The notes under the pieces are model-generated. The model ran no database searches. It saw only the letters and a list, made by a program, of their open reading frames with translations, and was not told the origin of the DNA. 64,000 nucleotides of DNA. Origin: Selenomonas sputigena ATCC 35185. GTDB lineage: Bacteria > Bacillota > Negativicutes > Selenomonadales > Selenomonadaceae. Below, piece after piece: positions 1 to 9,662 of the stretch. A program made the translations under genes and the position numbers. The stretch's first letter is position 1. The number at the start of each line of letters is the position of its first letter. The stretch spans positions 1,295,501 through 1,359,500 of the forward strand of contig NC_015437.1 of the NCBI RefSeq assembly GCF_000208405.1, in the 5' to 3' direction.

Positions 1-1139
1 AGATTTCCCTGCAAAATCGCAAGGCCTCCCTGCTTGCGGTAAGGGTCATCGACCGTGCGGATGACATCGGGACGCACGATTTTCGCATCCTTGATGCGCT
101 CTGCTACCGTGCCCGTGACGGTCAAAGCGTCGAGATGAATGAGTCCCTTGCGCGAAAGCTCCTTCATGACGGCGGGCAAGCCGCCCGCCTCATTGAGATC
201 CTGCATGTGATGCTTCCCTGCTGGACTGAGCTTCGTCAGATACGGCGTGCGGCGGCTGATTTCGTCGAAGAGCGGCGCTGGAAGCTCTATACCGGCCTCA
301 TGGGCAATGGCAGTCAGGTGAAGCACGGTGTTCGAAGAGCCTCCCACGCCCATATCCACCGTGATGGCATTTTCAAAGGCCTCGCGCGTCATGATGTCAC
401 GCGGCTTCACATCGTTTTTGATGAGTTCCATGATGACGGCGCCGGCACGTTTCGCCAAGAGTCTGCGCGCTCCCGTATAAGCCGCGGGAATCGTGCCATT
501 GCCCGGCAGCCCCATGCCGAGAACTTCCGTCAAACTGTTCATCGTGTTTGCCGTAAAAAGTCCGGCACAGGAACCGCAGCTCGGACATGCCTGCTCTTCA
601 AGCTCTTCCATGACGCTTTCGTCAATGAGTCCTGCGGCAAATTTGCCCGCCGCTTCAAAAGACTGGCTGACACTGACATCCTGTCCGTGGAAGCGTCCCG
701 CGAGCATCGGTCCGCCGCTGACGACGATCGCCGGAATATTCAAGCGTGCCGCCGCCATCAACATGCCGGGCACGACTTTGTCGCAGTTTGGAATGAGCAC
801 GAGTCCGTCAAAGCCCGATGCCATTGCCACGGACTCGATGGAGTCGGCGATAAGTTCGCGGCTGGCGAGCGAATACTTCATTCCCGTATGCCCCATGGCA
901 ATGCCGTCGCAAACACCGATGGCAGGAAACTCCAACGGCGTACCGCCAGCGGCAGCCACACCGAGCTTCGCCGCCGCAGCAATCTCGCGCAAGTGGATAT
1001 GCCCAGGAATCACCTCATTAAATGAGTTGCAAATGCCAATCAGCGGCTTCTGCAAATCCTCAGGACCATAGCCCATCGCATGGAACAAGGATCGATGCGC
1101 ACAGCGCGTCGCCCCTTTTTTTACAACATCACTTCTCAT
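1..1139 (-). CDS. ilvD: Dihydroxy-acid dehydratase (C-terminus beyond window)
   Basis: Catalyses dehydration of 2,3-dihydroxy acids to 2-keto acids in valine, leucine and isoleucine synthesis. About 379 N-terminal residues are present of roughly 555 usual; the rest lies left of base 1. The protein starts [19 protein letters not shown] and shows the family signatures [13 protein letters not shown], the cluster-binding stretch [10 protein letters not shown] and [19 protein letters not shown], where the cysteines bind the iron-sulfur cluster. The start is the ATG at 1139, preceded by GGCGGGAT. It is divergent from nothing nearby; cobO follows upstream on the same strand, about 100 bases away. 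Confidence 0.96.
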   Translation of the reverse strand, partial: MRSDVVKKGATRCAHRSLFHAMGYGPEDLQKPLIGICNSFNEVIPGHIHLREIAAAAKLGVAAAGGTPLEFPAIGVCDGIAMGHTGMKYSLASRELIADSIESVAMASGFDGLVLIPNCDKVVPGMLMAAARLNIPAIVVSGGPMLAGRFHGQDVSVSQSFEAAGKFAAGLIDESVMEELEEQACPSCGSCAGLFTANTMNSLTEVLGMGLPGNGTIPAAYTGARRLLAKRAGAVIMELIKNDVKPRDIMTREAFENAITVDMGVGGSSNTVLHLTAIAHEAGIELPAPLFDEISRRTPYLTKLSPAGKHHMQDLNEAGGLPAVMKELSRKGLIHLDALTVTGTVAERIKDAKIVRPDVIRTVDDPYRKQGGLAILQGN

Positions 1140-1235
1140 AAGTATCCCGCCTATCTATAAAAAACACAATTTTTCACGAAACATACCCTAGATTTTATCG
1201 CAATTTGCCTTTACATTCAAGAAGTTTATCGAGAC

Positions 1236-1775
1236 TTAGAACTCAATTCCTTTTTGCGCACGTATGCCCTTTTGAAACGGATGCTTTATGAGTCTCATTT
1301 CCGTCACGAGATCGGCGCAGTCTATGATGGCCGGCAAGGCGTGCCTCCCCGTCAATACAAGATGAAGCTCTGTGGGTTTTTGCGATAAAAGTTCCAATAC
1401 CTCCTGCTCCTCAAGCAAACCGAAGTTCAAGGCATAATTGATTTCATCGAGGATGATCATGTCCCATTGCCCGCTCGTCATTTCCGTTAAGGCTTCCTGC
1501 AGTGCCGTCCGCGCTTTTTCCCTGTGTACCGCCATTTCTTCTGAAGAAGCGTTCCTTGTAAATCCTATGCCCGTCGGACGGATTTCTATGCGTCCGTCAA
1601 TTTCGGCAAGAGCCTTGAGCGCGGAAAGTTCGCCATACTTCCAGCTTCCCTTGATAAATTGCAAAATCAGAATGCGAAAGCCATCCCCCCAAGCGCGCAC
1701 AGCAAGACCGATTGCCGCCGTCGTCTTCCCTTTTCCCTCACCCGTGTGCACGAGAACAAGTCCTTTTCTTTTCAT
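1236..1775 (-). CDS. cobO: Cob(I)yrinic acid a,c-diamide adenosyltransferase (CobO/BtuR type)
   Basis: Transfers the adenosyl group of ATP to cobalt in corrinoids, a step of adenosylcobalamin synthesis or salvage. The P-loop GEGKGKTTAAIG lies at about residues 13-24, followed by LQFIKGSWKYGE, and WDMIILDEINYAL gives the Walker B-like segment, all typical of the CobA/CobO/BtuR family. The length of about 179 residues is normal. ATG 1775 follows GGAGAT at a good distance; a GTG one codon upstream is also possible. It stands alone, with no other cobalamin gene nearby, so it may serve salvage. Confidence 0.93.
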   Translation of the reverse strand: MKRKGLVLVHTGEGKGKTTAAIGLAVRAWGDGFRILILQFIKGSWKYGELSALKALAEIDGRIEIRPTGIGFTRNASSEEMAVHREKARTALQEALTEMTSGQWDMIILDEINYALNFGLLEEQEVLELLSQKPTELHLVLTGRHALPAIIDCADLVTEMRLIKHPFQKGIRAQKGIEF

Positions 1776-1893
1776 CACAGATCTCCTTTAACGCATAAGT
1801 TTTTTCTCGTCTGTCTATTCCGCAAAGTAAAAACATGGTATACTAATACTTTAGTTATTATTATAACCTTTATTTCCTTTTTGTGGTGCTGTT

Positions 1894-3522
1894 ATGAAAA
1901 AATTTCTTTTGTTTACCTTCGTCATCTTATTCTTTACTTTTCTCTGTATTTTTTTGACGGAGAAAACCGATGTGCTCGGCCTGCGCAACATACCGTTCGA
2001 CCCAATTTTTGAAAACAAGGGCGACCATGTCGTGATTTCATGGAAAAGGCTTCCCTATCCATGCTTCTATCGAATCGAAGCGCTTTCCAAGACGACGGGA
2101 CTTGTTGAAGGCGAACCGGAATACCATGCCTTTGAGTCTGAGTTGACCTTCAAGGCTTCCTACGAGATGCCCGCGACGCCGATTCCCATGTATTACCGCA
2201 TCACGGCATTCGGGATGTTCGGGCAGCTCACACCTCCTTCCAATGTCGTTGAAAATCCAAATTTCAAAGAGCCGCTGCGGCCGCGTCCCATCTTCGAATA
2301 CACGAAAGACCATCCGGCAAGCCGCAAGCCGTTCCTCGTCTGGCACAGCATTCCCGGAGCCGTCTGCTACGAACTGGAAATTCTCTCGGACAAGCCCGAC
2401 GCCGAAGGCGGTACAGCAATGTCGCGCAAGAATCATCTTTACAGTACGAAGCAGATATTTACAAATGGCTATCAGGTCGATCTTACATCTTTTGTAAATG
2501 GCGAGACGGGCATCTTGTATTGGCGTGTGCGCGCGCTGGGCTTCCACCATGAAACGATTGGCGAATTCTCCAAGGCTGAGCCGATTTATATCAAGGCCGA
2601 TGAACCGCTGCCAACGAAACCCTTGATCAACAACTTCGATCAAATGCCGAATGCGACAGAACCTGTTTATCCCGTTTATCAATGGATACCTCTGAACGGC
2701 TGTGAGAATTATGAAGTTGAGCTTATGGTGACTCCTCCTGCATCCGACGAAAACAACAATACGCAGCCTGCCAAAAATCGTCAATGGGCGCAAAAGGTTG
2801 AAGGCGCCTTCAGCTGTTACGACGAATACCCGCGTCCCTATGCCGGAGAATATTATTGGCGCGTGCGTGCGATTGACGCAAATGGCAATACGATCGGCAC
2901 ATATTCGGACGTGGAGAAATTTACCGTAAAAGAAAAAAACAGTCGCATTTTTGCCGCCGCTTTCGGCGACAGCATTACGCATGGCGGCGGAGCATTGTCA
3001 TTTTCCCCCATTGACCTTGAGTATAGTTTCACAACCTACCTTGATTTTCCCACTGTCAACATTGGACGAAGCGGCGATACGGCGCATACGTCGATGCTCC
3101 GTTTTGAGAAAGACGTTCTATATTTCCATCCCTACAACCTTTTGATACTCACAGGATCGAACAGTCTGCGAGCCGAAGAAATCAGCGCCGAACAAATCAT
3201 CTCCGATCTCGACGCTATCAAAAAGAAGTGTGAGGCGAACGACATCCGACCGATCTTCCTCACGCTCATGCCCATCAACCCGAAGAATATCCGCAGCGCC
3301 TTCCATGCAGATACCGATCCTCTGTGGCAGCAAAAACTTGCACGAGTCAATGCTTATATCCGCAACCAGAAGTATTACGTCGATCTGGAACCTTACTTCT
3401 ATGATGCGAATCATACTGTCATGGCGCCGGAGCTTTCCGTAGACGGCCTTCATCCCGATATTCGCGGCAAGATGCTCATGGCGGAGATCATCAACCGTCG
3501 GCGAGATTTACTGCGACAATAA
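1894..3522 (+). CDS. Membrane-anchored SGNH/GDSL hydrolase with beta-sandwich repeats
   Basis: An N-terminal hydrophobic segment (residues 3-22) looks like an uncleaved signal anchor. It is followed by about 320 residues holding three fibronectin-III-like units, recognisable from repeated patterns such as HVVISWKRLPYPCFYRIEA, PFLVWHSIPGAVCYELEIL and YPVYQWIPLNGCENYEVEL, each ending in YYRITAFG, YWRVRALG or YYWRVRAID. From about residue 350 comes an SGNH esterase domain: AAAFGDSITHGG (catalytic Ser), NIGRSGDT, LTGSNSL and DGLHPD (catalytic Asp and His). It probably deacylates a sugar polymer at the cell surface; the substrate cannot be read from the sequence. Start ATG 1894; the upstream ribosome site is weak (GTGGTG). 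Confidence 0.85.
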   Translation: MKKFLLFTFVILFFTFLCIFLTEKTDVLGLRNIPFDPIFENKGDHVVISWKRLPYPCFYRIEALSKTTGLVEGEPEYHAFESELTFKASYEMPATPIPMYYRITAFGMFGQLTPPSNVVENPNFKEPLRPRPIFEYTKDHPASRKPFLVWHSIPGAVCYELEILSDKPDAEGGTAMSRKNHLYSTKQIFTNGYQVDLTSFVNGETGILYWRVRALGFHHETIGEFSKAEPIYIKADEPLPTKPLINNFDQMPNATEPVYPVYQWIPLNGCENYEVELMVTPPASDENNNTQPAKNRQWAQKVEGAFSCYDEYPRPYAGEYYWRVRAIDANGNTIGTYSDVEKFTVKEKNSRIFAAAFGDSITHGGGALSFSPIDLEYSFTTYLDFPTVNIGRSGDTAHTSMLRFEKDVLYFHPYNLLILTGSNSLRAEEISAEQIISDLDAIKKKCEANDIRPIFLTLMPINPKNIRSAFHADTDPLWQQKLARVNAYIRNQKYYVDLEPYFYDANHTVMAPELSVDGLHPDIRGKMLMAEIINRRRDLLRQ

Positions 3523-3592
3523 GAGAATATAATTAGCGTTTTTCTAAGGAACACCCTGCGCTTATGCCAACTTTTTGAAAGGATGTATAAAC

Positions 3593-4078
3593 ATGGGACA
3601 AGTTGTAAGGCGTTTTTTTGATGGCTCGTTCCTGGAATATGATCGAGGCAGTTTTGATGATTGGTGTGTCTATCTCACGGATGCTTCCGGGCAGCGTAAA
3701 CCTCCGCGGGATGAAGAATATTTTTCACAGTTGGAGAGCCTTGCTCAACAATTCGGCGCTGATAAAGTGTATGGCGACTATGTTAAAGTATACCAACGGA
3801 CGAGATCGCAAATAGACGAGCGCGTTCTGGATGATATTCATATCCTGTCCGAAACGTATGGAACAGATGCACTACGGGTGGAAAAGCTTTTTTCGATCCT
3901 TTACATGGCAATGATATCTGAGGAAAACAAAGCAAATACAAGACTTGGTAAACGCATCAAAAGGCTTGGCGTACATAAGTTGCTTATTGAAAATCAGCCC
4001 GTTCATGAAGCCGCGAACTTTATGCGCGGTATGGACTGGCGAACAATTGATCGTCTTTGTGCGGAACGCGATTTTTAG
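3593..4078 (+). CDS. Conserved-looking hypothetical protein, 161 aa
   Basis: I do not recognise a named family. The start ATG 3593 follows GAAAGGA at 3577-3583 with normal spacing; a TTG at 3575 lies inside that site and is unlikely. The protein is soluble, with no signal peptide or membrane segment. The C-terminal half (LSETYGTDALRVEKLFSIL and ENKANTRLGKRIKRLGVHK) reads as amphipathic helices with a basic patch, which could bind nucleic acid, though this is only a guess. It lies 70 bases after the SGNH hydrolase and has lower GC than its neighbours, so it may be a later arrival. Confidence 0.75.
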   Translation: MGQVVRRFFDGSFLEYDRGSFDDWCVYLTDASGQRKPPRDEEYFSQLESLAQQFGADKVYGDYVKVYQRTRSQIDERVLDDIHILSETYGTDALRVEKLFSILYMAMISEENKANTRLGKRIKRLGVHKLLIENQPVHEAANFMRGMDWRTIDRLCAERDF

Positions 4079-4202
4079 TCAAAAGCACATGTTCGGAATA
4101 TAGACAAACAAGGATTTTTATCGCCTCGTTATATTATGAATTGCAAGATGGGTTTTAGAGTTGACAGCAGGTGTTTATCCAAAATTCCTTGAGGACATAA
4201 AA

Positions 4203-4249
4203 TAAATGTTGCAAATCTCCCTTCTAAAAGGAAAATCTGCAACATTTTA
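4203..4249. terminator. Bidirectional hairpin between convergent genes
   Basis: AAATGTTGC pairs with GCAACATTT (about 4204-4212 with 4239-4247), and the inside can pair further (TCCCTT with AAGGAAA). A-rich and T-rich flanks suit termination in both directions, between the plus-strand hypothetical gene and minus-strand ftsK. The rest of 4079-4261 shows nothing else. Confidence 0.75.
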
Positions 4250-4261
4250 TCGTAGTGCTTT

Positions 4262-6985
4262 TCAGCTGATTTTTCTCAAAGCCGCTTCGGCTTCCTCCGA
4301 GGATACAAGGATTTCGCGCGGCTTGCTGCCGAGACTCGGTCCGATGATCTTCATCTCTTCCATCGTGTCAATCAGGCGGGCGGCGCGTGTATAACCGATG
4401 CGGAAACGCCTCTGTATGCTTGATGTCGATGCCTGCCCGGAACTCATGACAAGCTCGATCGCATCGCCGAGAAGTTCATCGGTCTTTTCCTTTGCCGCAT
4501 CCTTTTTACCGTCATCGGCTTCCATAGCGGCATTCTCCGTGTACTCAATAATCTCTTGATTTTCCTCCATCCGCTGCCCTTGTCCACGGATGAAGTCGAG
4601 AAGTCTCTCCACTTCTTCATCGCTGACGAAAGCCCCCTGCACGCGCTGCGGCTTTGCCGATCCGACGGGATAAAAAAGCATGTCGCCCTTTCCAAGCAGC
4701 TTTTCAGCGCCGCTCATATCCAAAATCGTACGCGAATCAATCTGCGAGGACACAGCAAACGATATGCGTGACGGAATATTCGCCTTGATGATGCCCGTGA
4801 TGACATCGACGGACGGGCGCTGCGTTGCGAGCACGAGATGAATTCCCGCTGCGCGCGCTTTCTGTGCAAGGCGGCAGATGGCATCTTCCACGTCGTGCGG
4901 TGCGACCATCATGAGGTCGGCAAGCTCATCGATGATGATGACGATGGCAGGCATCTTCTCTTCGGGTTTCGCCGCATTGAAGCGTTCCATATCGCGTACG
5001 CCGGTCTCGGCAAATTTGGCATAGCGCTTTTCCATCTCCTGTACCGACCAGTTCAGGACAGAGGCCGCCTTTTTTGCGTCCGTGACAACGGGAACCATCA
5101 GATGCGGTATGCCGTTGTAGTTGGAAAGCTCAACCATCTTGGGATCTATGAGGATGAACTTCACTTCATCCGGCTTCGCTTTGAAGAGGATGCTCGTGAT
5201 GAGCGTGTTGATGCAGACCGACTTTCCTGATCCCGTAGCGCCGGCAACGAGAAGATGCGGCATCTTGGCGAGGTCGGCAAAGATGCCTTGTCCTGCAATA
5301 TCGACGCCCAAGCCGACCGTGAGTTTCGACTTGGCCGTCGCAAAGGCGGGCTTTTCCAAGACTTCACGCAGACGGATGCCCTCAAGCTCCTTGTTCGGCA
5401 CCTCGATGCCGATGGCGGCTTTTCCCGGTATAGGCTCTATGCGCACGGAAAATGCCGCAAGGCTCAGAGCCAGATCATCCGCCAGATTCGTAATCTTGCT
5501 GACCTTGACGCCGGGCGCAGGTTCGAGCTCGTAGCGCGTAACGGCAGGTCCGTGGCATGCATTGATAATCTTCGCCTTGACCTTGAAGTTTTCTAAGGTC
5601 TGCGCCAAAGTCTGCGCGTTTTCGGCAATTTCCCGTTCCAGTTCAAAGTTCTTCTTCTTGACTTCGGCTGCGAGTATTTCTTCCACTTTTGGCAGCTCAT
5701 AGGGCCTTTCCGTCGGCTGCGGCTCTTCTTCACGCGGTTTTGCCGCTGAGACAGCAGCCGGCATGGTCGAAGGCAACGGGGTTGTCACCGATGGTGCTGC
5801 AAGGGTTTCCTGCGGCAAGGTCGCCGTCATGGACTGTGTGGAGACTGCCGGCTGCATCATGGCGAGGCGCTTGTCCTGCACCTCCACTGCCATAGGTACG
5901 TCTTTCGGCAAGGGAACGACATCAAAGTCGTCAGGGATTTCCGGCGGTGGTTCTGCGATGATTTCCTCTTGCTCTTCCGTTTCATTCGAGGCATATTCAA
6001 TGGAAAAGGACGGCAGCTCTTCTGCTGTCCTTTCTTTTTCTGCTCCCTCTTCCTGCTCTGTTTCTGCCAATACCTCATTCTTATCGTATGTCTCGCAAAA
6101 AGCAAAAGATGCCGTCTCTTCCCCTGCGGCAGGAGGTTCAAGAGCCGTCAGAAAGTCCCTCTCCTCCTGCGTTTGCGGCATGACAGATGCTTCCTGTGCA
6201 GCAAAGGATGGAAAAGACGTCGGCTGTACATCTTCGCCCGAAGCGACGTTCCTCGCTTCTGCTGCAAACGCCTGTTCAAAGGCTTCGTCTTTGTCTTGAT
6301 TGTAAAACGAGCTTTTGATTCTTCCGCGCACATGTTCTTCAAAGATATTTTCCGCCTGTGTCACCTTCTGCTGGGCGACGGAGAGCGTATCCTTCGCTTT
6401 GACGATTCCTGCTTTCGCCTGCCGTTTCGTGCGCAGCATCCCAAGGGCAAGCGACCATGTCGTAGAGAGCAGGACGGCAACAACCGTACCCGTGCACAAG
6501 AGGATGATGGCTCCCGTCGCACCGAAAAACTTGCGGATGAAGAAGAGCAGGCCGCCGCCTAGAAGACCGCCCGCGTTCGGCAGATATTCGGGCAGGATTT
6601 CCGCCCCTACAGGTACGAGGAAATGATGGAGGATAGCAAGCAAAGAAACGAAGAGTCCTATGAGGCCGAAAAAGTGCGTGGAATAAACGATACCCCGATG
6701 CTTCGTCACATACTGCGTGCCTATGAGCAGTATGACGCCGGAAGCGACCCAAGCACCCAAACCGAAAAGATAGCGGAGGAATTTAGCAAAATAAAGGCCA
6801 ATGAAACCAACGTTCCAATCAAGCAGTCCCCCGATGGATATGAGGCCTGCGGCAAGAAGAAGAAGACCGATGATTTCATAGCGTCTGCCCTTAGGTGCAG
6901 TTGTCGTCATCGGCTCTTTTTTGTTTTTCGTACGGGATTTCCTCTTGCTGTTCCCTCTATCGCTATTGGAACCTTTCTTTTTCAA
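4262..6985 (-). CDS. ftsK: DNA translocase FtsK/SpoIIIE
   Basis: Pumps chromosomal DNA through the division septum. After a lysine-rich start there are four or five membrane segments (about residues 35-180), then a long acidic and proline-rich linker (about 230-430). The FtsK motor follows, with Walker [13 protein letters not shown] near residue 578 and Walker [13 protein letters not shown] near 685. The C-terminal gamma winged helix ([20 protein letters not shown]), which reads polar DNA motifs, is complete. The length of 907 residues is normal. The start appears to be TTG 6985 after AGGTGAT. It is monocistronic, flanked by terminators. Confidence 0.97.
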   Translation of the reverse strand: MKKKGSNSDRGNSKRKSRTKNKKEPMTTTAPKGRRYEIIGLLLLAAGLISIGGLLDWNVGFIGLYFAKFLRYLFGLGAWVASGVILLIGTQYVTKHRGIVYSTHFFGLIGLFVSLLAILHHFLVPVGAEILPEYLPNAGGLLGGGLLFFIRKFFGATGAIILLCTGTVVAVLLSTTWSLALGMLRTKRQAKAGIVKAKDTLSVAQQKVTQAENIFEEHVRGRIKSSFYNQDKDEAFEQAFAAEARNVASGEDVQPTSFPSFAAQEASVMPQTQEERDFLTALEPPAAGEETASFAFCETYDKNEVLAETEQEEGAEKERTAEELPSFSIEYASNETEEQEEIIAEPPPEIPDDFDVVPLPKDVPMAVEVQDKRLAMMQPAVSTQSMTATLPQETLAAPSVTTPLPSTMPAAVSAAKPREEEPQPTERPYELPKVEEILAAEVKKKNFELEREIAENAQTLAQTLENFKVKAKIINACHGPAVTRYELEPAPGVKVSKITNLADDLALSLAAFSVRIEPIPGKAAIGIEVPNKELEGIRLREVLEKPAFATAKSKLTVGLGVDIAGQGIFADLAKMPHLLVAGATGSGKSVCINTLITSILFKAKPDEVKFILIDPKMVELSNYNGIPHLMVPVVTDAKKAASVLNWSVQEMEKRYAKFAETGVRDMERFNAAKPEEKMPAIVIIIDELADLMMVAPHDVEDAICRLAQKARAAGIHLVLATQRPSVDVITGIIKANIPSRISFAVSSQIDSRTILDMSGAEKLLGKGDMLFYPVGSAKPQRVQGAFVSDEEVERLLDFIRGQGQRMEENQEIIEYTENAAMEADDGKKDAAKEKTDELLGDAIELVMSSGQASTSSIQRRFRIGYTRAARLIDTMEEMKIIGPSLGSKPREILVSSEEAEAALRKIS

Positions 6986-7008
6986 AACGACATCACCTAT
7001 CTAAAATC

Positions 7009-7033
7009 ACAGCAGCCCGTGAAGGGCTGCTGT
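7009..7033 (-). terminator. Rho-independent terminator after mtaD
   Basis: ACAGCAGCCC and GGGCTGCTGT form a strong stem with a 5-base loop. On the minus strand it is followed by GATTTTAG, fitting the end of the transcript that finishes with mtaD. Confidence 0.75.
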
Positions 7034-7080
7034 AAAAATCAAAACGACCTGCCTACAGAGGATATGCTTCTGCAGATAAA

Positions 7081-8370
7081 TCAATGTGCAAGAAGATGCT
7101 CGACGCGGCGCTTCGTTTCAAACAGGATGCGCTCTTCATCAAGCGTCAGGAGCTCGCGTTTCTCCATGAGGATTCGTCCGTCGACGATGACTGTGTCGAC
7201 CGAAGATGCATTGGCAGAATAGACGAGCAGCGATACGGGATCGTGACGCGGCATCCATGCGGGACTCGTCATATCGAAGAGGACGATGTCCGCTTTATAA
7301 CCCTCTTTCAAGAGCCCTACATCAGAAAGACCGACAGCCTTTGCCCCGTACGCCGTCCCCATGCGCAGCGCTTCTCCTGCGGGCACAGCCTCGGGGTCAT
7401 AGCTCGCCACCTTGTGCAGCATGGCGGCAAGGTTTACTTCCTCAAGCATGTCAAGGTTGTTATTGCTCGACGCGCCGTCCGTACCGAGAGCAACGCAGAC
7501 GCCTTCCGCAAGAAGGCGCGGCACGGGAGCGATGCCGCTCGCGAGCTTCATGTTGCTGCCGGGATTGTGCGCGACACGGATGCCGTACTTCTTGATGATG
7601 GAAATATCTTCGTCGTCAAGATGCACGCAGTGCGCTGCCAATGTGCCGTTGTCGAAAAGACCTGTGGCGGCGACATGTGCAAAGGGGCGCTTGCCGTATT
7701 GCTTGAGGCATTCCTCCACCTCTCCCCTCGTTTCTGACATGTGGATGTGGATTTCCGCTCCAAGCGACTTTGCCGCCTCTGCGACCTTGTGCAGATAATC
7801 GGGCGGGCACGTATAGAGCGCATGCGGCCCGAACATCACGGTGATGCGCCCCTCGGCTTTTTGATGCCAATTTTTGAAGAGCGCCACATTTTCTGCAATC
7901 TTTTCGTCTGCATCGGGCACCACACCGATCAGGCCGCGCGAAAGAATGGCGCGAAGCCCTGATTCCGCTACGACTTCGGCGACCTTTTCCATATCAGGCC
8001 CGTACATGTCGGCGAAGGTCGTCGTGCCCCCCTGTATCATCTCGACGGCGGCGAGCATTGCGCCCCAATAGATGTCTTCGTTGCGCATCTTCGCCTCGAT
8101 CGGCCAAATCTTTTGCTGCAGCCAATCCATGAGCTTCATATCGTCCGCATAGCTTCGAAGAAGCGTCATAGATGCATGCGTATGGGCGTTGACAAAGCCT
8201 GGGACAGCAAGCCTGTCCTTTGCGTCAATCGTGCGCTCCGGCTGCCACGAAGCGGGGATTTCTCCGACTGCTGCAATCTTATTTCCCTCGATTGCGATAT
8301 TTCCTTCCCGCACGCTGCCGTCCGGATGAAGAACATGCGCATTGGAAATCAATATTTTCATATCGTGCAC
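7081..8370 (-). CDS. mtaD: 5-methylthioadenosine / S-adenosylhomocysteine deaminase
   Basis: An amidohydrolase of the MtaD/TrzA group that deaminates the adenine ring of S-adenosylhomocysteine, methylthioadenosine or related adenosines to the inosine form. Metal and substrate residues are visible: HTHASMTLLRSYADD, HIHMSETRGEV, AAHCVHLDDEDI and GTDGASSNNNLDM. The length of 429 residues is usual. It begins 6 bases after ahcY on the same strand, so the two are very probably co-transcribed and act on the same metabolite, the by-product of SAM-dependent methylation. Confidence 0.94.
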   Translation of the reverse strand: MHDMKILISNAHVLHPDGSVREGNIAIEGNKIAAVGEIPASWQPERTIDAKDRLAVPGFVNAHTHASMTLLRSYADDMKLMDWLQQKIWPIEAKMRNEDIYWGAMLAAVEMIQGGTTTFADMYGPDMEKVAEVVAESGLRAILSRGLIGVVPDADEKIAENVALFKNWHQKAEGRITVMFGPHALYTCPPDYLHKVAEAAKSLGAEIHIHMSETRGEVEECLKQYGKRPFAHVAATGLFDNGTLAAHCVHLDDEDISIIKKYGIRVAHNPGSNMKLASGIAPVPRLLAEGVCVALGTDGASSNNNLDMLEEVNLAAMLHKVASYDPEAVPAGEALRMGTAYGAKAVGLSDVGLLKEGYKADIVLFDMTSPAWMPRHDPVSLLVYSANASSVDTVIVDGRILMEKRELLTLDEERILFETKRRVEHLLAH

Positions 8371-8376
8371 CTCTGC

Positions 8377-9618
8377 TCAGGCAAGTCCGAGATAGGCCTT
8401 CTGCTCGTCCGTCAGATGGTCAATGGCTACGCCCGAAGCCTTGAGCTTGAGTTCGGCAATCTTCGTATTGATTTCGTCCGGCATCAGGTAGACCTTGTTT
8501 TCAAGTTCTGCATGATGATTGAGAATATGAAGCGCTGAGAAGAACTGTACGCCGAAGGACAGATCCATGATCTCCGCCGGATGTCCGTCGCCTGCTGCGA
8601 GGTTCACGAGGCGGCCTTCGGCGAGAAGGTAGAGCTTCCTGCCGTCCTTTTGCTTGAATTCCTCGATATTCTTGCGCACGGTACGGCGCGATACGGAGAT
8701 TTCCTCAAGCTCGGGGATGTTGATCTCCACATCGAAGTGACCGGAGTTCGCCATCATAGCGCCGTCTTTCATGACCTCATAGTGATGCTTGCGAATGACA
8801 TCCTTATCGCCCGTCAAGGTCAGGAAGATGTCGCCAATGCGCGCCGCCTCGTCCATAGGCATGACACGGAAGCCATCGAACACAGCTTCGATCGCCTTGA
8901 TGGGATCGACCTCCGTGATGACGACATTCGCCCCGAGACCCTGAGCGCGCATGGCGCCGCCCTTGCCGCACCAGCCGTAACCGGCAATGACAACGGTTTT
9001 TCCCGTGATGCAGAGGTTCGTCGTGCGCATGATGCCGTCCCACGTTGACTGCCCCGTTCCATAGCGGTTGTCAAACAGATACTTGCAGTAGGCGTCGTTC
9101 GCCGCAATCATCGGGAACTCAAGTTTGCCCGCACGGGCGAGAGAATGCAGACGATGTACGCCCGTCGTCGTTTCCTCCGAGCCGCCGAGGATGTTCGGCA
9201 GAAGTTCGCGGCGCTTCGTATGCAGGATATTCACGAGGTCGCCGCCGTCGTCGATGATGATGTCAGGCTTAAGGTCAAGAGCCTTGTCGATGTACTGCTC
9301 ATACTCTTCGTCCGTGCAGCCGTGCGTCGCAAAGACATGAAGCCCATCTTCGACGAGCGCCGCCGCGATGTCATCCTGCGTGGACAACGGATTGCTGCCC
9401 GTGATGGCAACCTCTGCGCCGGCGTTCTTCATGATCAACGCCAAATACGCTGTCTTTGCTTCAAGATGCAGCGTGATGACAATCTTCTTGCCTGCAAAGG
9501 GCTTCGTCACGGAAAATTCTTTGTTGACGGCTTCCATGACAGGCATGAAGTTCTTGACCCAGTTGATTTTGTCATGACCCGACGGCGCGAGTTTGATGTC
9601 TTTGATCATTGATTCCAT
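8377..9618 (-). CDS. ahcY: Adenosylhomocysteinase (S-adenosylhomocysteine hydrolase)
   Basis: Reversibly splits S-adenosylhomocysteine into adenosine and homocysteine with bound NAD. The NAD fold AGYGWCGKGGAMRAQGLGA and the segments GTGQSTWDGIMRTTN and MMANSGHFDVEI are typical. At 413 residues it is the shorter bacterial/archaeal form, without the insertion of the long type. ATG 9618 is chosen because AGGAGGAGC stands directly upstream; the frame runs further back but has no ribosome site there. It lies between surE and mtaD in a tightly packed same-strand group. Confidence 0.95.
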   Translation of the reverse strand: MESMIKDIKLAPSGHDKINWVKNFMPVMEAVNKEFSVTKPFAGKKIVITLHLEAKTAYLALIMKNAGAEVAITGSNPLSTQDDIAAALVEDGLHVFATHGCTDEEYEQYIDKALDLKPDIIIDDGGDLVNILHTKRRELLPNILGGSEETTTGVHRLHSLARAGKLEFPMIAANDAYCKYLFDNRYGTGQSTWDGIMRTTNLCITGKTVVIAGYGWCGKGGAMRAQGLGANVVITEVDPIKAIEAVFDGFRVMPMDEAARIGDIFLTLTGDKDVIRKHHYEVMKDGAMMANSGHFDVEINIPELEEISVSRRTVRKNIEEFKQKDGRKLYLLAEGRLVNLAAGDGHPAEIMDLSFGVQFFSALHILNHHAELENKVYLMPDEINTKIAELKLKASGVAIDHLTDEQKAYLGLA

Positions 9619-9662
9619 GTGCGTTGCTCCTCCTAAAAATCGTTTCCTGCAAAGCGGCAATT

